A stretch of DNA of 64,000 nt, from contig CAKSZY010000002.1 of assembly GCA_934526015.1 (NCBI GenBank), forward strand, positions 1-64,000, written 5' to 3'. Shown piece after piece: positions 45,192-61,377 of this stretch. Below the pieces are notes generated by a model that was not told the origin of the DNA, did not search any database, and worked only from the letters and a program-made list of their open reading frames with translations. Made by a program: the position numbers and the translations under genes. Every line of letters starts with the position of its first letter. Within the stretch, counting starts at the first letter, position 1. Origin of the DNA: an uncultured Dokdonella sp. Lineage in GTDB: Bacteria; Pseudomonadota; Gammaproteobacteria; Xanthomonadales; Rhodanobacteraceae.

Positions 45192-47564
45192 TCAGATCCG
45201 CGCGCCGCGCAGGCGCAAGGCATTGCCGATCACCGACACCGACGACAGGCTCATCGCCAGCGCGGCAATCATCGGGTTCAGCAGCAGGCCGGTGAACGGA
45301 TACAGCACGCCGGCGGCAATCGGGATTCCGAGCGCGTTGTAGCCGAAGGCGAAGGCGAGGTTCTGGTGGATGTTGCGCACCGCCGCGGCGGACAGCCGGC
45401 GTGCGCGCAGGATGCCGCCGAGTTCGCCCTTGACCAGGGTCACCTGGGCACTTTCGATGGCGATGTCGGTGCCGTTGCCCATGGCGATGCCGACATCGGC
45501 AGCGGCGAGCGCCGGGGCGTCGTTGATGCCGTCACCGGCCATGGCCACGCGCTTGCCGGCGGCGCGGAAGACGGCGACCGCGGCGGCCTTGTCCTGCGGC
45601 GACTGTCCGGCACGCACCTCGTCGATCGGCAACTGTGCGGCGACCGCGCGTGCGGTGGCTTCGCTGTCGCCGGTCAGCATGACCAGGCTCAGGCCGGAGG
45701 CCTTCAGTTCGGCCAGCGTTTCCGCCGCACCGGCCTTGATCGGATCCTGCACCGCGATGAGGCCGGCCACGCGCCCGTCGACGGCAAGGAACATCACCGT
45801 CTTTGCCGCGCTGCGCAGGGCATCGGCGCGCGCCGACAAGGCGGCGTCGAGGCTTGCCGCAGCGACCAGTTTCGCATTGCCGAGGCGGATCGCCCGGCCG
45901 TCGACGCTGGCGCGCACGCCCTGACCGGTCACCGATTCGAAGTCCGCGGTCGGGCGCGGCCGGATGCCGCGCTGCGCCGCGCCCTCGAGCACGGCGTGGG
46001 CGAGCGGATGTTCGCTGGCGGCTTCGAGACTGGCCGCCCAGGCGAGCACGCCGGCCTCGTCGAATCCGTCCACCGCCACCACATCGGTCAGCCGCGGACG
46101 TCCTTCGGTGAGGGTGCCGGTCTTGTCGAGGATGAGGGTGTCGACCCGGGCCAGGGTTTCGATCGCCGCAGCCTCGCGGAACAGCACGCCGGATTCGGCA
46201 CCGCGTCCGCTCGCCACCATGATCGAGATCGGCGTCGCCAGGCCGAGCGCGCAGGGACAGGCGATGATCAGCACGGCCACCGCGTTGACCACCGCATGCG
46301 CCAGTCGCGGCTGCGGTCCGATGGCGAACCAGACCACGAAGGCGAGCACGGCGATGACGATGACCGCCGGCACGAAATACACGGCGACGCGATCGGCGAG
46401 GCGCTGCAGCGGCGCCTTCGATCGCTGGGCCGTGGCCACCAGTTCGACGATGCGCGCCAGCACGGTGTCGCTGCCGACCTTCTCGGCGCGCATGACGAAA
46501 CTGCCGGTGCCGTTGATGGTGCCGCCGGTGACGCTTGCCCCGGCCTGCTTGGCGACGGCGACCGGTTCGCCGCTCAGCATCGATTCGTCGACGTTGCTGG
46601 TGCCATCCTCGACCACGCCATCGACCGGCACCTGTTCGCCGGGCCGCACGCGCAGGCGGTCGCCGGGCACCACCCGGTCGAGCGGCAGTTCGTGCTCGCT
46701 GCCGTCGGCGGCGATGCGGCGTGCGGTCTTCGGCGCGAGGTCGAGCAGGCGGCGGATCGCCGCCGAGGTGCGTCCGCGCGCGCGCAGCTCCAGCCATTCG
46801 CCGAGCAGCACGAGCGCCACGATCACGCCGGCCGACTCGAAATAGAACGGCACGTTGCCGTGCGCATCGCGCATCGACGCCGGGAACGCCTGCGGCACGA
46901 ACATCGCGACCAGCGAATACAGATAGGCCACCAGCACGCCGAGGCCGATCAGGGTGTACATGTTCGGCGATCCATTGCGCACGCCGTGCCAGCCGCGCAC
47001 GAAACAGGCGCCGCCGAGCCAGAGCACGAGCGGCGTGGCGAGCAGGAACTCGAGCCAGCGCAAGGCGGTAGTGGTGGCGGGATCGAAATGCATTCCGGAC
47101 AGGTGCGGGCCCATCGCCACCAGCAGCAGCGGAATCGCCAGCGCGGCCGCGATCAGGGTCTTGCCTCGCACGTGCCGCAGTTCGCTGTCGTCGGCCACCG
47201 CACCCGGCAGCAGCGGCTCCAGCGCCATGCCGCATTTCGGGCAGCTGCCGGGACCGATCTTGCGGACCTCCGGATGCATCGGACAGGTGTAGATGGAGCT
47301 TTCGTCCACCGCCTCCGCCGCTTTCGCCGCAGGTTGCAGGAAGGCTTGCGGATCGGCAACGAAGCGCTCCCGGCAGCGTGCCGAACAGAAGTGGAACGTC
47401 TGCCCGGCATGTTCGGCGCGGTGCTTCGAGGTGGCCGGATCCACCCGCATGCCGCAGACCGGATCGAGGGCCGCGGATGACGCTGCGGCGGTGCCATGGC
47501 AGCACGACGAGGTCGCCGGCGCGTGGCCTGCGTGCGGATCGCCGTTGGCGCTGGAATGGTTCAC
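45192..47564 (-). CDS. copA: Copper-exporting P1B-type ATPase
   Basis: 790 aa inner-membrane pump. In place of a classic CxxC HMA domain it has a His/Cys-rich start (HAGH, CCH), a YHS-type domain (DPVCGM with C37, FHFCSARC with C60 and C64) and a heavy-metal-binding domain (YTCPMHPEV...CPKCGM, about 92-117). Eight membrane helices, CPC in IACPCALGLA, DKTGTLT and GDGINDAPA follow, all intact. The GTG at 47564 has GGAG seven bases upstream. It is last in the copL-TolC-oxidase-ATPase series. Which metal besides Cu(I) it carries cannot be seen. Confidence 0.94.
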   Translation of the reverse strand: MNHSSANGDPHAGHAPATSSCCHGTAAASSAALDPVCGMRVDPATSKHRAEHAGQTFHFCSARCRERFVADPQAFLQPAAKAAEAVDESSIYTCPMHPEVRKIGPGSCPKCGMALEPLLPGAVADDSELRHVRGKTLIAAALAIPLLLVAMGPHLSGMHFDPATTTALRWLEFLLATPLVLWLGGACFVRGWHGVRNGSPNMYTLIGLGVLVAYLYSLVAMFVPQAFPASMRDAHGNVPFYFESAGVIVALVLLGEWLELRARGRTSAAIRRLLDLAPKTARRIAADGSEHELPLDRVVPGDRLRVRPGEQVPVDGVVEDGTSNVDESMLSGEPVAVAKQAGASVTGGTINGTGSFVMRAEKVGSDTVLARIVELVATAQRSKAPLQRLADRVAVYFVPAVIVIAVLAFVVWFAIGPQPRLAHAVVNAVAVLIIACPCALGLATPISIMVASGRGAESGVLFREAAAIETLARVDTLILDKTGTLTEGRPRLTDVVAVDGFDEAGVLAWAASLEAASEHPLAHAVLEGAAQRGIRPRPTADFESVTGQGVRASVDGRAIRLGNAKLVAAASLDAALSARADALRSAAKTVMFLAVDGRVAGLIAVQDPIKAGAAETLAELKASGLSLVMLTGDSEATARAVAAQLPIDEVRAGQSPQDKAAAVAVFRAAGKRVAMAGDGINDAPALAAADVGIAMGNGTDIAIESAQVTLVKGELGGILRARRLSAAAVRNIHQNLAFAFGYNALGIPIAAGVLYPFTGLLLNPMIAALAMSLSSVSVIGNALRLRGARI

Positions 47565-47625
47565 GTCAAGCTCCGTCGTGGCAGGGGGCCGCAGCCGTTC
47601 GACCTTGCTCCGGCGCACGCGCGTT

Positions 47626-48936
47626 TCAATCCCCGTGCGGCTCGCTGCGCGCCTTCGCCGCAGGCGGCGCGGCGACGATGCGCCGCGCGCGTTCGCCCGG
47701 CGGATGACGATACCAGCCGGGATCGCGGTAGTCGCCGGCAGCAAGGTCGTCGCGCACCTTGATGACGGTGAACATGCCGCCCATCTCGATGTCGCCGAAC
47801 GGCCCCTTGCCCATCATCATCGGCAGCGTGTTGACCGGTCCGCGCATCATCCGCGCATGCGCCTGGTGGCCGTGCATGCCGTCGCGCCCCATCGCCATGT
47901 AGTCCGGCAACAGCCGGCGCAGGCGCTCCTCGACGCCGGCCTGATCGACACCGACCGCATTCGGCAGGTTGTGGCCCATCGCGTTCATCGTGTGGTGCGA
48001 CATGTGGCAGTGCATGGCCCAGTCGCCCGGCACGGCGACGAACTCGAGGTCGCGGGTCTGGCCGACGCCGACGATCTCGGTGACTTCGCTGCGCCACTGG
48101 CGTTCGGGCCAGCGCCCGCCGTCACCGCCGGTGACCTCGAACTGCACGCCGTGCACGTGGATCGGGTGGTTCCACATCGACAGGTTGCCGATGCGCAGGC
48201 GCACGCGCTCGCCGCTGCGCGCGACCATCGGTTCGATCGCCGGGAACACCTTGCTGTTGAAGGTCCACAGGTCGAACTCGGTCATGATCGACGGGTCGGG
48301 CCGGTAGGTGCCCGGGTGCAGCGCCCAGTTGTGCAGCAGGATCGCGTAATCGCGGTCGATCGCCTCGATCTCGCCGTTCTTCGGATGGATGACGAAGAAG
48401 CCCATCATGCCGAACGCGAGCTGGGTCATCTCGTCGGCATGCGGGTGGTAGAGGTGGGTGCCGTGCTGGCGCAGGACGAATTCGTAGGCCCAGGTCTCGC
48501 CCGGGGCGATCGCCGGCTGGGTCAGCCCGGCGATGCCGTCCATGCCGGACGGCAGCAGGATGCCGTGCCAGTGGATCGTGGTCGGTTCGGGCAGCTTGTT
48601 GGTGACGAGGATGCGCACGCGGTCGCCTTCGACCGCCTCGATCGTCGGCCCCGGTGTCGAGCCGTTGTAGCCCCAGCATTTCGCCACGCATCCCGGCGCG
48701 AACTCGTGCTCGATCTCCTCGGCGACGAGGTGGAATTCCTTGACCCCGTCGACCATGCGATGTTCGAGCGTGCGTCCGTTCAAGGTGCGCACCGGCGTGT
48801 AGCCGCTGCGCCGGCCGGCCGTCGGCGCTTGCGCGTCGGCAGCCTGGGCGAGGGCATGGCCCGCCAGGGTGGCGGCTGCCGGCACGAGGGCACCCGCCCC
48901 GGCGCGCAGCAGCCATTCGCGTCGACTCAGGCTCAT
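47626..48936 (-). CDS. Multicopper oxidase, copper resistance
   Basis: 436 aa. A twin-arginine signal (SRREWLLRAGAG, about 4-15) sends it folded to the periplasm. Copper ligands: HWHG (about 122-125), HPHAD, HPIHVHG and HCHMSHHTM, covering the type 2/3 trinuclear cluster and type 1 site. The Met/His-rich tail (MGRDGMHGHQAHARMMRG, MMMGKGPFG) probably binds Cu(I). It should oxidise Cu(I) to the less toxic Cu(II). Start overlaps the preceding stop (ATGA), so it is coupled with the TolC-family gene. Confidence 0.92.
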   Translation of the reverse strand: MSLSRREWLLRAGAGALVPAAATLAGHALAQAADAQAPTAGRRSGYTPVRTLNGRTLEHRMVDGVKEFHLVAEEIEHEFAPGCVAKCWGYNGSTPGPTIEAVEGDRVRILVTNKLPEPTTIHWHGILLPSGMDGIAGLTQPAIAPGETWAYEFVLRQHGTHLYHPHADEMTQLAFGMMGFFVIHPKNGEIEAIDRDYAILLHNWALHPGTYRPDPSIMTEFDLWTFNSKVFPAIEPMVARSGERVRLRIGNLSMWNHPIHVHGVQFEVTGGDGGRWPERQWRSEVTEIVGVGQTRDLEFVAVPGDWAMHCHMSHHTMNAMGHNLPNAVGVDQAGVEERLRRLLPDYMAMGRDGMHGHQAHARMMRGPVNTLPMMMGKGPFGDIEMGGMFTVIKVRDDLAAGDYRDPGWYRHPPGERARRIVAAPPAAKARSEPHGD

Positions 48937-50408
48937 GGCCGATCTCCGTGTGGATGAGGGTGGACAGCGGCGCCGGGCGAAGCCGGACGGGTTCGGGTCA
49001 CGGGCGCAAGGATGGATTCGGTACCGTCACCGAGCAGGGCCGCCGCCTCGATCGCTGCGCCCTCGACCGCGGCCAGACGCGTGCCGAGCGCGCGCTCGAG
49101 GGCGGCACGCGCACGCGCATGCTCGCCGAGGGCCTCGAAGGTGGCTGCCGCGGCTTCGAGTTCGTCGATGCGTGCCTCGATCAGCTCGAACACGCCGCGC
49201 AGCATCCAGTTGACCTCCTCCTGCATGCGCGCGACGACCGCCGCCCGCGCCGGACGGATGTGCTGGCGATGGTCGGCCACGCGCGCCGCGCTCGCCAGGT
49301 AGCGGTCACGGGCTTCCTCGACTTCGCTGGCCACTTCGACTTCGAGGCGGCGCCGCTCGGCCGTGCTCCACGCCACCCGCGCATCGGCGCGCGCGCGTGC
49401 ACCCTGCCCCTGATGGAACAGCGGCAGCTCGATGGTCAGGGTCGGTCCGAGCAGGCGCGTCGTGCCGCCTTCACGCTCGCCTTCGACTTCCACCTCGAAC
49501 TTGCCAAGCCAAGCGAGCCGACGCGTGCTGCGCGCGCTGTCGGCGAGCAGGTCGACGAGGCCACGGGCCGCGGCCAGGTCGAGGCGCTGCTCCGCGGCAC
49601 GCGCCTGCAACACGTCGAGGTCGTCGGCGAGGTCGACCGGCGCGGCCGCGGCCGTGCCGACGATTTCCGCATCGAGCCGGGTCACGCCGAGCACGCGCTG
49701 CAGGCGCGCACGCGCCGCGGCGGTCGCCGCGTCGGCGCGATGAAGCTCCGCGCGCGCCTCGGCCGCACGTGCGCGGGCCAGCGCGACCTCGCGCGACGGC
49801 AGGTTGCCGGCGGCGCGGTAGCGTTCGGCCAGCTGCGCGGATACATCGGCGGCTTCGGCGATCATCGCCCGCGCCATCGCCAGCTGGCGCGAGGTGACCA
49901 GTTCCGCGCGCGCCGACTCGGCTTCCACGGCCAGTTCGAGCACGCGCCCGGCCAGCAACTGCTGCGCGCGCAGGAACTCGCCCTCGGCCAGGCGCGTGCG
50001 CGGTCCGCGCAGGATCAGGCGGGTGAAGTTCGCGGCGATGCCGAACTCCAGGCGGGTACCGCCGTCGGCGGCGTTTTCCACCCCGAGGCGCAAGGCAGGA
50101 TTGACCAGCCGGCGCGCCTCGAAGGCGTCGGCGTTGGCAATGCCGAGGCGGGCCTGGTCGGCGGCCAGGGTCGCATTGCAGGCGAGCGCCACCGCCAGCG
50201 CCTGGCCGCCGTCGAGTCGCGCGAGCGCATCGCCGCCGAGGGCCCGGGCGGGCGTGGAACAATCGACGGCATCGATGTTCGAGTGGGCGACACCGCGCGC
50301 GGCGGACAGCGCCTGCGTCTCCTCGATGCCGCGACGGGGTTCGAATGGCGCGCAGGCGGACAGCGCGACGACAAGGCCGAGCACGGCCAGGGATGTTGCC
50401 GGATGCAT
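48933..50408 (-). CDS. TolC-family outer-membrane lipoprotein in a copper operon
   Basis: 491 aa. Signal peptide with lipobox (VVALSAC, Cys about 20). Two long Ala/Arg/Glu-rich helical hairpin repeats mark the outer membrane efflux fold. ATG at 50408 with GGGAG seven bases upstream; the longer open frame is unsupported. It is coupled by ATGA to the multicopper oxidase gene. No RND pump or adaptor gene lies beside it, so it may borrow a pump elsewhere or serve, like CopB, as an outer-membrane copper protein. Confidence 0.88.
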   Translation of the reverse strand: MHPATSLAVLGLVVALSACAPFEPRRGIEETQALSAARGVAHSNIDAVDCSTPARALGGDALARLDGGQALAVALACNATLAADQARLGIANADAFEARRLVNPALRLGVENAADGGTRLEFGIAANFTRLILRGPRTRLAEGEFLRAQQLLAGRVLELAVEAESARAELVTSRQLAMARAMIAEAADVSAQLAERYRAAGNLPSREVALARARAAEARAELHRADAATAAARARLQRVLGVTRLDAEIVGTAAAAPVDLADDLDVLQARAAEQRLDLAAARGLVDLLADSARSTRRLAWLGKFEVEVEGEREGGTTRLLGPTLTIELPLFHQGQGARARADARVAWSTAERRRLEVEVASEVEEARDRYLASAARVADHRQHIRPARAAVVARMQEEVNWMLRGVFELIEARIDELEAAAATFEALGEHARARAALERALGTRLAAVEGAAIEAAALLGDGTESILAPVTRTRPASPGAAVHPHPHGDRP

Positions 50409-50508
50409 GGGATTCTCCCGCCTGCCCCTGCGACGCAGGAACAGGCAAACGGTCAGGCGGCGCGAAGTCCGCGGCGAACGTTGCCGTGCCCGGGCACGGC
50501 CGTGGAGA

Positions 50509-50871
50509 TCAGCCGATCGGAGGTCGCAACGGCAGGGCGATGCGGGCCGGAATCCGCAGGCCGTCATCGAGACCGATGCGCGGGCCGGCGGCGGGAACGG
50601 CGGTCACGCGTGCGGCCACCGGCAGCAGCGCGGCCGCTGCGACGAAATCGCAGGCGCAGGTCTTGCCGCAGCAATCGTGTGGAGCGGACGCTGTGTCATC
50701 CGCCGCGTCATCCAAACCATGACACGGCATGTCGCCCGCTTCCGCCGCGGAAACCCCGGCTGCCGCAGCGAGATCGCCGGCGTGCATGGCGTGGGCCGGC
50801 ACGCCGATGCCGTTCGCCAGCAGGGCGAACACGACCAGCAGGCGCACGGCGATGGCGGCGAAACGGAACAT
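50509..50871 (-). CDS. copL: CopL-family metal-binding regulatory protein
   Basis: 120 aa. N-terminal hydrophobic segment (AIAVRLLVVFALLANG) then a His/Cys/Met cluster: MHAGD, MPCHG, HDCCGKTCACDF. This is the CopL pattern; in Xanthomonas copL is needed for copper-induced expression of copAB. It is the first gene of the copper cassette, 19 bases after lolA stops, and 100 bases before the TolC-family gene. Confidence 0.85.
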   Translation of the reverse strand: MFRFAAIAVRLLVVFALLANGIGVPAHAMHAGDLAAAAGVSAAEAGDMPCHGLDDAADDTASAPHDCCGKTCACDFVAAAALLPVAARVTAVPAAGPRIGLDDGLRIPARIALPLRPPIG

Positions 50872-50890
50872 GGACGCAGCGTAGCCTGAT

Positions 50891-51544
50891 TCAGTCCTGG
50901 AGCGGAATCACCTCGGCGTCACGGCCGGGATCGCCGACGACGTCGACGCCCTCCGGCGGCGTGAACACGAAGGTCCCTGCCGGCAGCGCGGTATTGCGCT
51001 GCCAACCGGTGAAACGGATCTCGGTGGTGTTGCCGAGGGCATCCTCGAAGCGCATGCGCAGCAGCTGGTCGTGGCGATCGAAGCCGAGTTCGGCGTAGGC
51101 GAACTCCGGTTCGTCCGCCTTCGACACCAGCCGCAGCCAGGCCAGTCCGTCGCGTTCGCCGGCCTCGGTCACGTTGAAGTCGGCGTCGAGGCGGGTGAGG
51201 TCGGTCAGGACGGTCAGCGGACTCTGTGCCTCTTCCGAACTCTGGCTGCGCACGCTCGCCTGCAGCAGGTCGGGGTCGTAGACCCAGACGCGCGTGCCGT
51301 CGGCGACGATGGTCTGCTCGAACGGCGAGGTCGTCTGCCAACGGAACTGGCGCGGCGCCTTCAGCGCGAGCGTGCCGCGCGACGGCTCGCCGCGGCTGCC
51401 CCGGGCGCCGGCCACCGACTGCTCGAATTCGCCACTCAGCGAGACCAGGCTGCCGGCGAAGGCCTGCATGCGCGTGCGCGCAAGGTCGGCCGCCGTGGCC
51501 AACAGCGGGAATCCGAGCAGGAGGATGGTCAACAGGCGCAGCAT
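50891..51544 (-). CDS. lolA: Outer-membrane lipoprotein carrier protein LolA
   Basis: 217 aa periplasmic chaperone that carries lipoproteins from LolCDE to LolB. Signal peptide about 1-18 (LRLLTILLLGFPLLATA). SLSGEFEQSVAG, LKAPRQFRWQTTSPFEQTIVADG and VWVYDPDLLQ are the family pattern. Start at the ATG at 51544; the open frame upstream overlaps ftsK's end. Follows ftsK by 108 bases, as in relatives. Confidence 0.94.
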   Translation of the reverse strand: MLRLLTILLLGFPLLATAADLARTRMQAFAGSLVSLSGEFEQSVAGARGSRGEPSRGTLALKAPRQFRWQTTSPFEQTIVADGTRVWVYDPDLLQASVRSQSSEEAQSPLTVLTDLTRLDADFNVTEAGERDGLAWLRLVSKADEPEFAYAELGFDRHDQLLRMRFEDALGNTTEIRFTGWQRNTALPAGTFVFTPPEGVDVVGDPGRDAEVIPLQD

Positions 51545-51652
51545 GTATTCGACCCTTGCCGGATGCATCCGGTCCCCGCCATGGATGGCGGCGACCGCGG
51601 GAAGTTCAATCCTGCCGGCCGGCATCCGCTTCCGCGCCGGCGGCGGCAGCCG

Positions 51653-53974
<2,322 letters not shown>

Positions 53975-54019
53975 TTGCGGAATCTACCTCACAAAAGTGG
54001 CACAAGCGATTGTTTTCAA

Positions 54020-56256
<2,237 letters not shown>

Positions 56257-56273
56257 GTCCATTGGCGGAAGCC

Positions 56274-56730
56274 TTGAAACACGGAGCACACCGAAAAGAG
56301 CGTTGACTGTTCCGGCTTTCCCTGCGCGTGCATCGTGCCCTTCGTGTTTCAGGCTTTTGCTTCGACGTCCGCGGAAAGCAAGAGCCAAAGACTGAAACAC
56401 GGAGCACACGGAGCACACCGAGGAGAGCTTTGACTGTTCCCGCGTTCCCTTCGTGTGCTCCGTGTCCTTCGTGTTTCAGGTTTTTGCTTCGACGTCTGCG
56501 GAAAGCAAGAGCCAAAGACTGAAACACGGAGCACACGGAGCACACCGAGAAGCGCTTTGACTGATCCGGCTTTCCCTTCGTGTGCTTCGTGTCCTTCGTG
56601 TTTCAGGTTTTTGCTTCGACGTCCGCGGAAAGCAAGGGCGAAAGACTGAAACACGAAGGAAGAGCAAATCGTTGCAGGGCTTTTCGCCGTGCGCTCCTTG
56701 GGCTCAGTGTTTCAGCTTTTCCGCCCGGGT
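56274..56730. repeat. Tandem array of about 127-bp dyad repeats
   Basis: Three units start with TGAAACACGGAGCACAC at 56274, 56393 and 56520, and a decayed fourth at 56647. Each has a left arm of ACACGGAGC-type units, about 40 bases of spacer, a right arm GTGTGCTCCGTG...TTCGTGTTTCA and a shared tail (TTTTTGCTTCGACGTC, then CGGAAAGCAAGAGC). Units two and three are 127 bp and nearly identical; unit one is shorter. Every unit can form its own hairpin. It fills the gap between trxB and the next gene; frames through it give Arg/Ser/Thr-rich shadows. Confidence 0.9.
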
Positions 56731-56758
56731 CTTTCCGGTCCGTGCTTCAATCCCGAAG

Positions 56759-57904
56759 ATGATCGCGCGCTTCCACCAGCGGCTTGACGAGATTCCCGCG
56801 GCGGCGTGGGATGCGTTGTCGGGCACCACCGATCCGTTCACCACGCATGCCTTCCTCGCCGGTCTCGAACGGACCGGCAGCCTCGATCCCCGCGCGGGCT
56901 GGCAGGCGCATCATCTCGGTCTCTGCGAAGGCGATGCGCTGGTCGCTGCCGCCCCGCTCTATCTGAAGGGCAATTCGCACGGCGAGTTCGTCTTCGACTG
57001 GTCGTGGGCCGGCGCCTACGCGCGCCACGGCCTCGACTATTACCCGAAGCTGCTCGGCGCGGTGCCGTATTCGCCGGTGACCGGACCGCGCCTGCTGGTG
57101 GGCGCAGGGCCGGACGCCGATGCGAGGCGCGCGGCCCTGGTCGAGGCGATCATGGGGGAAGTCGACCGACTCGGGCTTTCCTCCGCCCACCTCAACTTCG
57201 TCAAGGAGGTCGATACGCCTGCCCTCGCTGCCGCCGGTTGGCTGGCGCGCTTCGACTGGCAGTTCCACTGGCACAACCGCGGCTGGCCCGACTTCGAGGC
57301 CTTCCTCGGCGCGCTCACCGCGAAGAAGCGCAAGAACATCCGCCACGAACGCGCCCAGGTCGCGCGGGCCGGCATCGTCTGCGAGGTGCGCCACGGCGAC
57401 CAGCTCGACGATGCCGACTGGCGCGCCGTGCACCGGCTCTATCAGGCCACCTTCGATGCGCACGGCAACCATCCGGCACTGACCGCGGCCTTCTTCCGCC
57501 ATCTCGGCCGCACGATGCCGTCGCGGGTGGTGGCGGTTCTCTGCCTGCGCGGCAGCGAGCTGGTGGCCATGGCCTTGTGCCTGCGCAGCGACGACACCCT
57601 GTACGGTCGTTACTGGGGCAGCACCGAGGACGTTCCCGGCCTGCATTTCGAGGCCTGCTACTACCAGGGCATCGACTACTGCCTGCGCCACGGCCTGGCC
57701 CGCTTCGAACCGGGCGCGCAGGGCGAGCACAAGATCCCCCGCGGCTTCCTGCCGGTGCCCACGCGCTCGTTCCATTTCATTGCCGATCCGGCATTCCGCG
57801 CGGCGATCGCCGATGTTTTGCGCCGCGAGGCACTTGCCCTGCAGCGCTATCGCGAGCAACTGCTCGCGCACTCGCCCTATGCCGAACGGGATGGCCGCGC
57901 ATGA
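56759..57904 (+). CDS. FemAB/GNAT-like protein (DUF482, peptidogalycan-type)
   Basis: 381 aa. Two-lobed GNAT-fold protein of the PF04339 family (FARFDWQFHWHNRGW, TAKKRKNIRHERAQV, YYQGIDYCLRHGL and FEPGAQGEHKIPRGF are the family pattern). Relatives are annotated as aminoacyl transferases of peptidoglycan type, but the reaction is not known. ATG at 56759 follows the repeat array. Its stop overlaps the aat start (ATGA), so the two are coupled; both would use aminoacyl-tRNA if the FemAB analogy holds. Confidence 0.85.
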   Translation: MIARFHQRLDEIPAAAWDALSGTTDPFTTHAFLAGLERTGSLDPRAGWQAHHLGLCEGDALVAAAPLYLKGNSHGEFVFDWSWAGAYARHGLDYYPKLLGAVPYSPVTGPRLLVGAGPDADARRAALVEAIMGEVDRLGLSSAHLNFVKEVDTPALAAAGWLARFDWQFHWHNRGWPDFEAFLGALTAKKRKNIRHERAQVARAGIVCEVRHGDQLDDADWRAVHRLYQATFDAHGNHPALTAAFFRHLGRTMPSRVVAVLCLRGSELVAMALCLRSDDTLYGRYWGSTEDVPGLHFEACYYQGIDYCLRHGLARFEPGAQGEHKIPRGFLPVPTRSFHFIADPAFRAAIADVLRREALALQRYREQLLAHSPYAERDGRA

Positions 57905-58668
57905 GCGGGCTGGCGATCCTCGCCGGAACCGAGCCGTTCCCGCCGGTGGCGCAGGCGCTGGCGGAACCGAACGGCCTGCTCGCGATCGGTGGCGATCTGT
58001 CGACGGCGCGTCTGCTCGATGCCTACGCCCGCGGCATTTTTCCGTGGTACTCGGCCGGCGAGCCGATCCTGTGGTGGTCGCCCGACCCGCGCATGGTGTT
58101 CGACACCGCCGCGATGCATGTGCCGCGGCGCTTGCGCCGCTGGTTGAAAGGCTGTCCGTGGACGCTCACCGCGGACCGGGACTTCGAGGCGGTCATGCGC
58201 GCCTGCGCGGCCCCGCGCGCAGGCCAGCGCGGAACCTGGATCACGCGGCCGATGCTCGATGCCTACGGGAAGCTGCATGCGCTCGGACACGCCCATTCGG
58301 TCGAGGTCCGCGAAGGCGACGAACTCGTCGGCGGCATCTACGGCGTCGCGCGCGGACGCATGTTCTTCGGCGAATCGATGTTCAGCCGGCGCGACCATGC
58401 CTCGAAAGTCGCCCTGCTCGCGCTGGCCGACGGCCTGCGGCGGGGCGGATTCCCCCTGCTCGACGCCCAGGTAAGTTCCCTGCACCTGACCACGCTCGGC
58501 GCGCGCGAAATGCCGCGCGAGGGTTTCCTCGCGCGTGTCGACACGCTGGTCGCGCAGGCGGGACGCGAAGGATCGTGGAGTCGGGGTTTCGTCGTCGGCG
58601 AGGCATGCCGCCTGGCCGGAACCGGGGGCGCCGCGGCGGCGCCGGAGCCTACTTCATGCGGTAGGTGA
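57901..58668 (+). CDS. aat: Leucyl/phenylalanyl-tRNA-protein transferase
   Basis: 255 aa. It adds Leu or Phe to proteins with N-terminal Arg or Lys, marking them for ClpS-ClpAP, whose genes are nearby. [25 protein letters not shown] and WWSPDPRMV at the start, [20 protein letters not shown] (about 139-160) and [23 protein letters not shown] are the signatures. ATG coupled to the upstream gene. The last 20 bases overlap the end of infA on the other strand. Confidence 0.96.
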   Translation: MSGLAILAGTEPFPPVAQALAEPNGLLAIGGDLSTARLLDAYARGIFPWYSAGEPILWWSPDPRMVFDTAAMHVPRRLRRWLKGCPWTLTADRDFEAVMRACAAPRAGQRGTWITRPMLDAYGKLHALGHAHSVEVREGDELVGGIYGVARGRMFFGESMFSRRDHASKVALLALADGLRRGGFPLLDAQVSSLHLTTLGAREMPREGFLARVDTLVAQAGREGSWSRGFVVGEACRLAGTGGAAAAPEPTSCGR

Positions 58669-58867
58669 TGCGACCCTTGGTGAGGTCGTACGGGGTCATC
58701 TCGACCTTGACCTTGTCGCCGGTCAGGATGCGGATGTAGTTCTTGCGCATGCGCCCGGAAATATGGGCGGTGACCACGTGGCCGTTCTCGAGCTTCACGC
58801 GGAACATGGTGTTGGGCAGGGTCTCGAGGACCGCGCCTTCCATTTCGATGACGTCGTCTTTGGACAT
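58649..58867 (-). CDS. infA: Translation initiation factor IF-1
   Basis: 72 aa, exact family length. S1/OB-fold protein binding the ribosomal A site during initiation: [35 protein letters not shown] and [19 protein letters not shown] are standard. It follows clpA with a 188-base gap and overlaps aat tail-to-tail by 20 bases. infA next to aat and clpA is the E. coli arrangement too. Confidence 0.98.
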   Translation of the reverse strand: MSKDDVIEMEGAVLETLPNTMFRVKLENGHVVTAHISGRMRKNYIRILTGDKVKVEMTPYDLTKGRITYRMK

Positions 58868-59017
58868 TGTTCCCGGCTTGGGTTGGGCTGCGGCAGGGCG
58901 AAAGGGGGCGGATTCTACACGATCGCGCGCGGAGGGTCTTGTGCGGGCAGGAAAGCGCGCCCGCCGCGCGGCCGCGGGCCCGGGCGCATCGACTGCGTGA
59001 TCGGAGCCGCACGGCGC

Positions 59018-59044
59018 GAAGGGCGCACTCGGCGTGCGCCCTTC
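59018..59044 (-). terminator. Hairpin after clpA
   Basis: GAAGGGCGCAC and GTGCGCCCTTC form an 11-bp perfect stem with a 5-base loop, 12 bases after the clpA stop. No U-run follows in the clpA direction, so it may stabilise the 3' end or act as a rho-linked terminator rather than an intrinsic one. Confidence 0.5.
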
Positions 59045-59055
59045 GGCCGCAGCGG

Positions 59056-61329
<2,274 letters not shown>

Positions 61330-61377
61330 CCGGGTTGCCTCGCTGGATGTGAATGCCGCGGACGATATGGGGTGCGC

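Noticed and set aside
45072..47480. 802-codon plus-strand frame over the copper ATPase
   Set aside because: Shadow; His/Arg/Asp-rich without domains, whereas the minus strand has every P-type ATPase motif.
56274..56730. CRISPR or coding tandem repeat
   Set aside because: Units of 127 bp are far longer than CRISPR repeats, have no variable spacers, and the open frames differ between units.
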